A stretch of 6,624 bases of DNA from Bacteroidota bacterium (GCA_023427575.1 JAEZAY010000095.1:1-6624); one strand, 5' to 3'; counted from the stretch's first letter, positions 1 through 6,148 are shown. Notes: generated from the sequence alone by a model not told the origin. Numbers and translations are program-made.

Positions 1-358
1 CCATGAAACCGGGATGCTGATCGAGGCATGCGCAGGCTTGCTGGACAAAGACAATCCCGAAGACTGTGTTCGTAAAGAGGCGGAAGAAGAAACGGGATAC
101 CGGATTTCAAATCTTAAAAAGGTGATGGAAACATATATGTCACCGGGATCTGTAACCGAAATTTTATATCTGTTTATTGCTGAATACGATGATTCTATGA
201 AAGTGAATGAAGGCGGTGGGCTACAGCATGAACAGGAGGAGATAGAAGTTCTGGAAATGCCGGCGGAGCAGGCCTATAAAATGATGGAGGATGGTGAAAT
301 CCGCGATGCGAAAACCATCCTCCTTTTGCAATATCTTCAACTGAAAAAAATACTATGA
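1..358 (+). CDS. nudK: NudK-type Nudix hydrolase (GDP-mannose pyrophosphatase-like), 5' end outside the window
   Basis: The reading frame is open from base 2 and ends at TGA 356-358, so about 118 C-terminal residues are present and the N-terminus lies off the left edge. An ATG at base 14 falls inside the conserved domain and is not the real start. Nudix enzymes cleave nucleoside diphosphates linked to another moiety; E. coli NudK (about 191 residues) acts on GDP-mannose in the cytosol. The visible part opens with ETGMLIEACAGLLD, then a Nudix box ending KEAEEETGY whose Glu residues would hold the catalytic Mg2+. The spacing between the Gly and the KE pair is one residue shorter than the canonical box, as I recall for E. 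coli NudK. Further NudK-like segments follow: YMSPGSVTE, LFIAEYDD, an IEVLEMP strand and GEIRDAKTILLLQYLQ near the C-terminus. Family assignment is strong; the exact substrate is inferred from resemblance. The stop codon directly abuts the stop of the opposing peptidase gene, and a 10-bp inverted repeat sits inside the last 25 codons. Confidence 0.9.
   Translation, partial: HETGMLIEACAGLLDKDNPEDCVRKEAEEETGYRISNLKKVMETYMSPGSVTEILYLFIAEYDDSMKVNEGGGLQHEQEEIEVLEMPAEQAYKMMEDGEIRDAKTILLLQYLQLKKIL
286..327. terminator. Terminator-like inverted repeat inside the 3' end of nudK
   Basis: GGAGGATGGT at 286-295 is perfectly complementary to ACCATCCTCC at 314-323, giving a 10-bp stem around an 18-base loop that could itself form a small CGC/GCG hairpin (302-304 with 308-310). 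On the plus strand the stem is followed at once by TTTT (324-327); on the minus strand it is followed by ATCATTTTA. It lies 36 bases beyond the stop codon of the minus-strand M48 peptidase gene, a normal place for a terminator of that transcript. On the plus strand it precedes the nudK stop codon by 28 bases, so termination there would give a message without a stop. I therefore favour a minus-strand role. The stem is seen directly; its use as a terminator is inferred. Confidence 0.5.
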
Positions 359-1822
359 TTACTGGGCGATGATCTTGATCCGGGTGCCTTTTGTAACCTT
401 TTCTTTCAGATCTATCCCGTTCAGGATCACCAGGTCTTTTAAGCGGCTTTCAGGAACCTTAAATGCCCTCAGTGCCTGTTCGAAACTTCCGTCCTGAGCC
501 ACTGTTTTGATCCGGACCCGGTCGGGCTGTTTGTTCAGTTTGGCAGGATCGGTCAGTTCTTTAAAGTTTTGCATCGTATTGGAAAAATAAGAACTGTAAT
601 TATCGAAATCATTGGAAGCTGATACGCCGATCAGATGATACAGCGTTTTATTGTGTTCAACAACATATGATAAAGTCCGGAGCACGGGCTGCCCTTGCTG
701 GGTTTGCTGCTGCTGGGCGCTTTGCTGATCGGCCAGAAAGGCAATCGCATTCAGGCCGTTCACTTTTAGTTCTCTGGAATCAAGCACCTTTAAACTATAC
801 TTTTGTAAAATACCATTGGCAGCTTCCTGCACCGAATTGCCCGCCGCCAGGGTAAGCATCATCATTGCCTTTCCGTCTTTACTGGCCATCTGAACCGCCT
901 GCGGTGAATTCTGATAAGCCCATCCTGAAGGAACCGGAAACTGGATTTTTAAAACGGGGTGATAGAACGCATTGTTTTCGATAAAGCCCTGCTTGGGGTC
1001 TTCGCCATAGATCAAACCTTCAATTCGCTGCAGGTATTCGTTGCGGTTCACCCGGGCATTCGTGAGATTTAATTTTTGTTTCCATTCATTTGCCAGCTTG
1101 TTAACGGTTACATTTCTTGAACCCGGTGAAGGATGGGTGGATAAAAATCCGGGAAGTTCTTCATTACCGCTGGCCTTCGACTGCATTTCGAGCGTATTGA
1201 AAAAGCCCGCCATTTCTTTAGCGTCGTAGCCGATTTTGGTAGAATATTCTACGCCCAGTTCATCTGATTCGCGTTCGGCATCACGCCCGAACTTCAGGAA
1301 TAGCAAACTCAGGCCCTGCGAAGCGGTTTCTGCAAATTGCCCCAGTTCGGGGGCAATAACGATACCGGCAATCAGTCCAAGCTGACCAAGAATCTGATTT
1401 CTTTGCTGTGCTACGGAATGCCGGGCGGCAATATGCCCGATCTCATGACCCAATACTCCGGCGAATTCCGCTTCATTATTAAAATGGGCCATTATGCCCC
1501 GGGTGAAATACACATAACCTCCGGGAACCGCAAATGCATTGATGATATCCGAATCTACGATCCGGAATTTATAATCAAGATTGGGGCGATGTGAAATGGC
1601 CGCCATTTCTTTTCCCTTTTGTTCAATGAAAGCCTGAAGCGCCTTGTCTTCGTATAGGCCATATTGCTGGATAATCTGGGGATCGGCTTCCTTACCCATG
1701 GCAATTTCCTGTTCTTCCGACATAAGTACCACCTGCCTTTTTCCGGTTACCGGATTCCGGGCGCAGGTGTTGAACATTACCATAGTGGCAGTGAGAAATC
1801 CGATTACAATGTATGTTTTCAT
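359..1822 (-). CDS. M48 family zinc metallopeptidase, putative periplasm-facing lipoprotein
   Basis: From ATG at 1822 the product has 487 residues; the stop is TTA (read TAA) at 359-361. The frame could start 18 codons upstream (1876), but the chosen start gives a short hydrophobic signal peptide ending FNTC, with Cys20 the probable lipid-modified residue, and has a weak AGGT four bases before it. The lipobox is atypical (Phe at -3, Thr at -1). The mature start ARNPVTGK resembles other M48 lipoproteins and lacks the acidic residues that in Bacteroidota often send lipoproteins to the cell surface, so a periplasm-facing position is likely. The peptidase domain spans about residues 40-255: HEIGH at 126-130 supplies two zinc ligands and the catalytic Glu, ERESD at 183-187 the third ligand (probably E183), and LSTHPSPGSR at 227-236 is a family signature. 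A Gln-rich run follows at 366-378. The C-terminal 50 residues (FEQALRAF, LVILNGI, KGTRIKII) resemble a LysM-like module. Relatives (BepA, LoiP) degrade misassembled outer-membrane proteins; that role here is inferred. Confidence 0.93.
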   Translation of the reverse strand: MKTYIVIGFLTATMVMFNTCARNPVTGKRQVVLMSEEQEIAMGKEADPQIIQQYGLYEDKALQAFIEQKGKEMAAISHRPNLDYKFRIVDSDIINAFAVPGGYVYFTRGIMAHFNNEAEFAGVLGHEIGHIAARHSVAQQRNQILGQLGLIAGIVIAPELGQFAETASQGLSLLFLKFGRDAERESDELGVEYSTKIGYDAKEMAGFFNTLEMQSKASGNEELPGFLSTHPSPGSRNVTVNKLANEWKQKLNLTNARVNRNEYLQRIEGLIYGEDPKQGFIENNAFYHPVLKIQFPVPSGWAYQNSPQAVQMASKDGKAMMMLTLAAGNSVQEAANGILQKYSLKVLDSRELKVNGLNAIAFLADQQSAQQQQTQQGQPVLRTLSYVVEHNKTLYHLIGVSASNDFDNYSSYFSNTMQNFKELTDPAKLNKQPDRVRIKTVAQDGSFEQALRAFKVPESRLKDLVILNGIDLKEKVTKGTRIKIIAQ

Positions 1823-1943
1823 ATTGACCTGATAGTTCAAATGGTTTATCCAATCCGGGATTCGAATCGGGAGCAAAATAACCGGTTTATCGGATAGTTG
1901 GAAGCGGGTATTTAAATCTATGCAATTTTTCTGCCGTAGTCAG
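1823..1943 (-). other. Intergenic gap between aconitase and the M48 peptidase gene
   Basis: These 121 bases separate the aconitase stop from the chosen peptidase start, both genes reading on the minus strand. I see no strong hairpin with a T-run after aconitase, so read-through into the peptidase gene is possible. I also see no exact TAnnTTTG element on the minus strand; the closest is TTATTTTG (minus strand, within 1875-1882), which has one mismatch at a key position. Two short perfect palindromes are present: GATTCGAATC at 1859-1868 and AACCGGTT at 1880-1887. Neither has a known role. Confidence 0.4.
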
Positions 1944-4721
1944 TTAGTCGTCCTCATTCAGAAACTGACGCAACACATATTGAAGTATCCCTCCATGGCG
2001 GTAATACTCCACTTCGATCTTTGAATCCAGCCGGGCCAACACCTGAAAGCTCAGCTCTTCACCCGATTCTTTTTTAACATGAACATCCAGCGTTTTATTC
2101 GGTGTGATGGAATCGGTTATGCCGGTTATTGTAAACGTTTCTGTTCCGGTTAATCCGTAGCTAAGCGCGGTTTCTCCATTCAGATATTGTAATGGCAGTA
2201 CACCCATTCCAACCAGATTGCTGCGGTGAATGCGTTCATAACTTTCAGCCAGAACGGCTTTCGCACCCAATAGAAAGGTGCCTTTTGCCGCCCAGTCGCG
2301 CGATGAACCGCTGCCGTATACCTTGCCGGCCAGGATGATTAAGGGGGTGTTGGATTCTTTATATAACATGGCTGCATTATAAACCGACATTTCTTCACCG
2401 CTGGGCAGATAGGTGGTTAAGCCGCCTTCTTTGCGGGCCAGTTTGTTTTTGATCCTCACATTGGCGAAAGTGCCCCGGATCATCACTTCATCGTTTCCTC
2501 TCCGGGACCCATAGGAATTAAATTCTTCCTTTGGAATTCCGCGGCTGATTAAAAACTTCCCCGCCGCCGAATTTTCGTTAAAGGAACAGGCGGGTGAAAT
2601 ATGATCGGTGGTTACACTATCGCCCAGCATTAGCAAAACCCGGGCACCATGAATTTCCGAGATAGGTGGCGCAGTGTTGGAGATATTGTGAAAGAAAGGT
2701 GCTTCCTTGATATAGCTTGACTCCGGATCCCATACATACAACTGATCATCGGGAACTTCCAGGTTTTGCCAGATCTCATTTCCTTCGAATATTTCTCCAT
2801 AATTACGTGCGAAATCTTCGGGTGAAATCACCGAAGACATCAGTTCCAGAATTTCCTCATCTGCCGGCCAGATATCACGCAGATAAACGGGTTGATGATT
2901 TGGATCCAGGCTTATTGGATCATTCAGCAGATCTATATCCACGCGGCCTGCGATGGCATACGCCACTACCAGCATTGGCGACATCAGGAAATTCATCTTC
3001 ACCTGCGGGTGAATCCGGGCCTCAAAGTTCCGGTTTCCCGATAATACGGAAGCAAGTACCAGTTCATGTTCATCAATGGCCTTGCTCACAACCGGTGGCA
3101 GGGGCCCTGAATTTCCAATACAGGAAGTGCATCCATAACCCACAATATGAAATTGAAGGGCTTCGAAATCATCCAGCAGGTCTGCTTTTTCAAGATAATC
3201 GCTTACCACTTTCGAACCGGGAGCAAGCGAAGTTTTAACCCAGGGTTTGATATCCAGCCCGCGCTCCCGCGCTTTCCGGGCAACCAGGCCGGCGCCAATC
3301 ATCACATAGGGGTTGGATGTATTGGTACAGGACGTAATAGCCGCTATGGCCACGGCTCCATCCGATAACATGTATTTTTCATGGCCCACTGTTACCCATA
3401 CCGCTTTCATTCCTTTGTCGGATGCTTCCTCAATAGTTACATCGTCGGGCAGCGGCAGCGGTTCATTGGTTGGCTGGCCTCCGCCTTCGGCAAACCAGCG
3501 GGTGAGCTGTTCGGCCGGACTTACGTAAATTCTGCCATAGGTTTCATTGAGCAGACTAATGAATTTATTTTTGAATTCTTTCAGCAGAATTTTGTCCTGC
3601 GGGCGCTTCGGGCCGGCTACTGTGGGTTCAATAGTAGAAAGGTCCAGTTCAACCAGATCTGAATAGGTGATGGATTCATCGCCCGTTCTCCATAACAAAT
3701 TCGCCCGGCAGTAATCTTCCACCAGTTTGATCTGCTCATTACTGCGATTGGATTTTCGCATATACTCGAGCGTTTTATCATCGATCGGAAAATACGTGAT
3801 GGTACAACCGAATTCGGGCGACATATTCCCAATCGTGGCCCGGTCCGGTACAGACAGGTTGTCCAGCCCCGGTCCAAATACTTCCACAAATTTTCCAACT
3901 ACGCCATACTTGCGCAGAAGTTCCGCGATCGTGAGAACAAGATCAGTGGATGTGGAACCAACGGGCATTTTTCCAGTGAGCTTTAAACCGATCACCTGGG
4001 TCATAATAAAATAGATGGGCTGACCCAGGATCGCCGCTTCCGCCTCAATACCACCAACCCCCCAGGCAACCACGCCTATTCCATTAACCATCGGGGTATG
4101 ACTGTCGGTACCTACGAGTGTATCGGGAAAAACTTCACCATTTCTTTCTATCACCCCCTTTGCCAGGTATTCCAGATTCACCTGGTGGCAGATCCCCATT
4201 CCGGGGGGAACCACGCTGAAGTTATTGAAGGATTTCTGCGCCCACTTGAGGAACTGGTATCTTTCACGGTTGCGCTTGTATTCTTCGTCCATATTACGCT
4301 GATACGAATAGGCGGTTCCGAAATAATCAACCTGAACAGAGTGGTCGATAACAAGATCCACCGGGATCAGCGGATTGATCTCGTTTGGATTTTTTCCTTT
4401 CCGGGCCACCTCTGCGCGCAGGGAGGCAATATCTACAACGGCAGGTACACCGGTGAAATCCTGCATTAATACCCGTGCTGGCTTAAATGGGATATCTTTT
4501 TCAGATGCTTCCGGTTTCCAGTTCAGAAGCGTTTCAATATTGTCTTTTGTTATGGCAAAATCATCGAAGTTGCGCAAGGCGTTTTCGAGCAGGATCCGGA
4601 TGGAGAAAGGAAGATTGCTGACAGGATATCCTTTTTTCTCCAATTCCGCCAGGCTGTAATAGGTAAATGTGCCATTCTTTGTGTTTAACAGTTTCTTTAT
4701 CTGATAAGGATCTTTCGGCAT
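1944..4721 (-). CDS. acnA: Aconitate hydratase, AcnA/IRP1 type
   Basis: This is a complete 925-residue enzyme, from ATG at 4721 to TAA at 1944-1946, that interconverts citrate and isocitrate through cis-aconitate in the TCA cycle, in the cytosol. The large Fe-S domain covers about residues 65-595. Its [4Fe-4S] ligands are C465 in AAITSCTNTSNP and C531 and C534 in YGCTSCIGNSGP. Substrate-pocket motifs include QDFTGVPA (87-94), DSHTPMVNGIG (206-216) and FEARIHP (566-572). The mobile C-terminal domain starts near LLMLGDSVTTDHISP (696-710) and includes YGSGSSRDW (802-810), with R808 the expected substrate-binding Arg. The domain order and length put it with the bacterial AcnA/eukaryotic IRP1 branch rather than AcnB or the shorter mitochondrial type. 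It is about 35 residues longer than E. coli AcnA (891); some of the extra length may be in the linker at about 405-450. No Shine-Dalgarno sequence precedes the start. Some AcnA/IRP1 proteins bind mRNA when the cluster is lost; whether this one does cannot be read from sequence. Confidence 0.97.
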   Translation of the reverse strand: MPKDPYQIKKLLNTKNGTFTYYSLAELEKKGYPVSNLPFSIRILLENALRNFDDFAITKDNIETLLNWKPEASEKDIPFKPARVLMQDFTGVPAVVDIASLRAEVARKGKNPNEINPLIPVDLVIDHSVQVDYFGTAYSYQRNMDEEYKRNRERYQFLKWAQKSFNNFSVVPPGMGICHQVNLEYLAKGVIERNGEVFPDTLVGTDSHTPMVNGIGVVAWGVGGIEAEAAILGQPIYFIMTQVIGLKLTGKMPVGSTSTDLVLTIAELLRKYGVVGKFVEVFGPGLDNLSVPDRATIGNMSPEFGCTITYFPIDDKTLEYMRKSNRSNEQIKLVEDYCRANLLWRTGDESITYSDLVELDLSTIEPTVAGPKRPQDKILLKEFKNKFISLLNETYGRIYVSPAEQLTRWFAEGGGQPTNEPLPLPDDVTIEEASDKGMKAVWVTVGHEKYMLSDGAVAIAAITSCTNTSNPYVMIGAGLVARKARERGLDIKPWVKTSLAPGSKVVSDYLEKADLLDDFEALQFHIVGYGCTSCIGNSGPLPPVVSKAIDEHELVLASVLSGNRNFEARIHPQVKMNFLMSPMLVVAYAIAGRVDIDLLNDPISLDPNHQPVYLRDIWPADEEILELMSSVISPEDFARNYGEIFEGNEIWQNLEVPDDQLYVWDPESSYIKEAPFFHNISNTAPPISEIHGARVLLMLGDSVTTDHISPACSFNENSAAGKFLISRGIPKEEFNSYGSRRGNDEVMIRGTFANVRIKNKLARKEGGLTTYLPSGEEMSVYNAAMLYKESNTPLIILAGKVYGSGSSRDWAAKGTFLLGAKAVLAESYERIHRSNLVGMGVLPLQYLNGETALSYGLTGTETFTITGITDSITPNKTLDVHVKKESGEELSFQVLARLDSKIEVEYYRHGGILQYVLRQFLNEDD

Positions 4722-4761
4722 ATCGTTGATTTTACATGTTTAATTTAACCAATTATACTGA

Positions 4762-4784
4762 GACTGCATTTTGTGGACGCAGTC
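4762..4784 (-). promoter_or_regulatory. Inverted repeat upstream of acnA (candidate operator or leader hairpin)
   Basis: GACTGC at 4762-4767 and GCAGTC at 4779-4784 form a perfect 6-bp inverted repeat around 11 bases, ending 41 bases upstream of the aconitase start. A second, shorter repeat, GCCAT-TC-ATGGC, lies at 4800-4811. Both are in the 164-bp divergent region shared with the plus-strand gene at 4886. Sites of this shape can bind a dimeric regulator or fold in an mRNA leader. The symmetry is seen; the function is inferred, and a 6-bp repeat can arise by chance. Confidence 0.3.
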
Positions 4785-4877
4785 ATAAATGAACAAGTTG
4801 CCATTCATGGCCGATTTACTGACTTTAATCAATTCAATTTCTTAACTAAACTCAATATTAAGCCCGCCCGGGATGGT

Positions 4878-4885
4878 TAACTTTG
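4878..4885 (+). promoter_or_regulatory. TAACTTTG, candidate Bacteroidota -7 promoter element
   Basis: TAACTTTG is an exact match to the TAnnTTTG -7 element used by the Bacteroidota primary sigma factor. No TTG is present at the usual -33 distance, so only half of the promoter is supported. The element touches the ATG at 4886. If it is used, transcription would begin about 5-8 bases downstream, inside the annotated reading frame, and translation would have to start later, most simply at GTG 4904. Confidence 0.35.
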
Positions 4886-5419
4886 ATGGAAAGCTTATTT
4901 GTTGTGACCAGATGTATTGCAATAATTGGTGCAGACAGTAATGCGGGCAAGGAAATGACAGAGCTGCTGGCAGAAAGCAATTGCAAATTGCTGCTTTTTC
5001 CGGAAGATTCAATTCAGCCCGCCGGGGCTAAAGCTCCATTAGGCAAAAGCATTAGCATGGATTTTAAGGCAGGCTTTGATTTGCACGATCTGGTCATTGC
5101 AGATCTTGTTGTGCTGGCAATACCGTTGAAACAGATAAAATCAATTTCGGCACGAATTGCCGAAATGATGAAAAACAAAATTCTAATCAGCCTTCATACC
5201 AGCGGGGAAGAAATCTCTTTTCCTTTTGCAGAAGCGCAATTCGTTCAGAGTATGTTTCCGGATTCGGACCTGGTTGCAGTATATCGGGTGGACGGATCGG
5301 GGGAAACATTTATTGCAGGGGATGATCAGGCCGCCGTAAAGCTCATCTCCCGTTTTGTAAAGGCCGCGGGCTTTATTCCCGTGCTGGCCGAAAGTTTGTC
5401 TTCAGTTAAAACATTTTAA
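4886..5419 (+). CDS. Small NAD(P)-binding-like (Rossmann-type) protein of unknown function
   Basis: The product has 177 residues from ATG 4886; TTG 4883 is adjacent, and GTG 4904 would give a 171-residue form starting (V/M)TRCIAIIGAD, which looks like the start of a Rossmann fold. I do not recognise a named gene. The layout suggests a distant relative of the F420-dependent NADP reductase/ProC-type proteins: a first strand and turn CIAIIGADSNAGKEM (10-24), a strand ending ADLVVLAIPLKQI (72-84), KNKILISLHTSG (97-107), and TFIAGDDQAAVKLISRFVKAAGF (141-163), which resembles the FVAGDD...LGF ending of those proteins. The dinucleotide loop is degenerate: GADSNAG replaces GxGxxG, lacking the middle Gly and carrying one more residue. 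The protein is also shorter than typical reductases, so it may not be an active oxidoreductase. There is no signal peptide or obvious membrane segment, so it is probably cytosolic. It ends 9 bases before the DsbA-family gene and is probably co-transcribed with it. Confidence 0.72.
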   Translation: MESLFVVTRCIAIIGADSNAGKEMTELLAESNCKLLLFPEDSIQPAGAKAPLGKSISMDFKAGFDLHDLVIADLVVLAIPLKQIKSISARIAEMMKNKILISLHTSGEEISFPFAEAQFVQSMFPDSDLVAVYRVDGSGETFIAGDDQAAVKLISRFVKAAGFIPVLAESLSSVKTF

Positions 5420-5428
5420 TCAGAAAAT

Positions 5429-6073
5429 ATGAAAGTAAAGATCTGGTCGGATATACGTTGTCCATTTTGTTATATAGGGAAAAGAAAATTCGAAAAAGCG
5501 CTGGAGCAATTCGAATTCAGGGATGAACTGGAACTGAACTGGAAAAGTTATGAGCTGGACCCAACACTGAAAACAGATCCGGAAAAAAACCTGTACGATT
5601 ACTTCTCCGAAATCAAGGGTGTATCCCGCGAACAGGCCGTTCAGATGAATGAACAGGTGACCGGAATTGCCAGAGAAATCGGCCTTGAATTCAATATGGA
5701 CCACGCAAAAGTGGCCAATTCATATCGGGCGCATAAGCTGATTCAGTATGCAAAGAAAAAAGGATTTGCCAATGAAATGGAAGAAGCATTGTTTAAAGCT
5801 TATTTTACCGATAGTAAGAACATCGATGATGAAAACGTACTAAACGAAATTGGCGGCTCCCTGGGAATCAGCCGGGAGGAGATGCGTAAAATATTTGTTT
5901 CCGCCGAGCTGGATGAAGCCGTAAAGCAGGATCAGATGGAAGCCCGGGCAATCGGCGTCAGAGGCGTGCCTTTTTTTGTTTTTGATGATAGATACGCTGT
6001 TTCCGGAGCCCAGTCTCCGGAAACTTTTTTACAGGTATTAAACCAGGTAATGCAGGAACGGAAAACAGCCTGA
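5429..6073 (+). CDS. DsbA family oxidoreductase (FrnE-like, cytosolic)
   Basis: This complete 214-residue protein runs from ATG 5429 to TGA 6071-6073. It belongs to the DSBA-like thioredoxin-fold family, FrnE/2-hydroxychromene-2-carboxylate isomerase branch. MKVKIWSDIRCPFCYIGKRK carries the CxxC active site CPFC (C11, C14) straight after the first strand. A helical insert follows (about 60-170), with family-like segments AREIGLEFN (81-89), NSYRAHKLIQYA (97-108) and EALFKAYFTD (119-128). The fold closes with GVRGVPFFVF (176-185), P181 being the cis-Pro beside the active site, and VSGAQSPETF (191-200), a well-conserved family stretch. There is no signal peptide, so it should act in the cytosol, probably in thiol-disulfide exchange or oxidative-stress protection; the substrate is unknown. 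No Shine-Dalgarno sequence is seen. The 9-bp gap to the upstream gene supports an operon. A terminator-shaped hairpin is embedded in the codons for residues 191-201. Confidence 0.93.
   Translation: MKVKIWSDIRCPFCYIGKRKFEKALEQFEFRDELELNWKSYELDPTLKTDPEKNLYDYFSEIKGVSREQAVQMNEQVTGIAREIGLEFNMDHAKVANSYRAHKLIQYAKKKGFANEMEEALFKAYFTDSKNIDDENVLNEIGGSLGISREEMRKIFVSAELDEAVKQDQMEARAIGVRGVPFFVFDDRYAVSGAQSPETFLQVLNQVMQERKTA
5999..6030 (+). terminator. Intrinsic-terminator-shaped hairpin inside the DsbA-family coding sequence
   Basis: GTTTCCGGAG (5999-6008) pairs perfectly with CTCCGGAAAC (6015-6024) across a 6-base loop, and six T residues follow directly (6025-6030). Stem length, loop size and T-run fit an intrinsic terminator in the sense direction. 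It lies 40 bases before the stop codon, so use during normal expression would produce a message lacking a stop. It encodes VSGAQSPETFL, a conserved family motif, so protein constraint may have produced it by chance. Closely following ribosomes would be expected to prevent folding; the structure could act when translation lags. The geometry is certain, the activity is not shown. Confidence 0.45.
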
Positions 6074-6080
6074 ACAGGGG

Positions 6081-6109
6081 TTATATAAGGTTTGGCGACA
6101 ATTATATAA
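6081..6109. repeat. Two TTATATAA palindromes 21 bp apart
   Basis: TTATATAA occurs at 6081-6088 and again at 6102-6109, start to start 21 bp, about two turns of the helix. Each copy is its own reverse complement, so the pair could be two protein sites on one face of the DNA, or pair with each other as an A/T-only stem. They lie just upstream of the candidate -7 element at 6131. In A/T-rich intergenic DNA chance is a real alternative. Confidence 0.3.
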
Positions 6110-6130
6110 AAAGGCTCCACCCCGGTTTCG

Positions 6131-6138
6131 TATCTTTG
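6131..6138 (+). promoter_or_regulatory. TATCTTTG, likely -7 promoter element for the DUF983 gene
   Basis: TATCTTTG, followed by CA, is an exact match to the Bacteroidota TAnnTTTG element and lies 76 bases upstream of the DUF983 start. Transcription would begin near 6143-6146, giving a leader of about 70 bases. No TTG is found at the usual -33 spacing; the nearest upstream TTG is at 6092-6094, which is too far. The match and its intergenic position make it the best promoter candidate in the window. Confidence 0.55.
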
Positions 6139-6148
6139 CACAAATTTA

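Noticed and set aside
1486..1499. GGGC/GCCC hairpin in the M48 gene followed by ATTTT on the minus strand
   Set aside because: The stem is only 4 bp and falls in the middle of the gene next to the conserved catalytic region; chance is the best explanation.
1842..1868. Minus-strand sequence resembling a tRNA 3' end (GATTCGAATC, then CCGGATTGG, then a CCA)
   Set aside because: The T-stem pairs in only about 3 of 5 positions, the acceptor length is wrong, and no matching 5' acceptor half or anticodon arm lies upstream. No integrase or direct repeat supports an attachment site.
1823..1876. 18-codon N-terminal extension of the M48 peptidase (start at 1876)
   Set aside because: It would put charged and polar residues (MLPIRIPDWINH) before the signal peptide; the start at 1822 gives a normal lipoprotein signal peptide.
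2717..3238. 173-codon plus-strand open frame antisense to aconitase
   Set aside because: It lies entirely opposite highly conserved aconitase coding sequence, has low-complexity Pro/His/Ser-rich content and no recognisable domain; it is a shadow of the real gene. The same applies to the other open frames within 1944-4721.
4750..4757. TATAATTG on the minus strand as the acnA promoter
   Set aside because: It differs from TAnnTTTG at one key base, and neither a TTG at -33 nor a -35-like hexamer sits at the right distance. Too weak to annotate.
5946..5978. Long T-run (5971-5977) after GC-rich sequence in the DsbA-family gene as a terminator
   Set aside because: Only a 4-bp stem with a large loop precedes it; the T-run encodes the conserved PFFVF strand after the cis-Pro and is explained by the protein.
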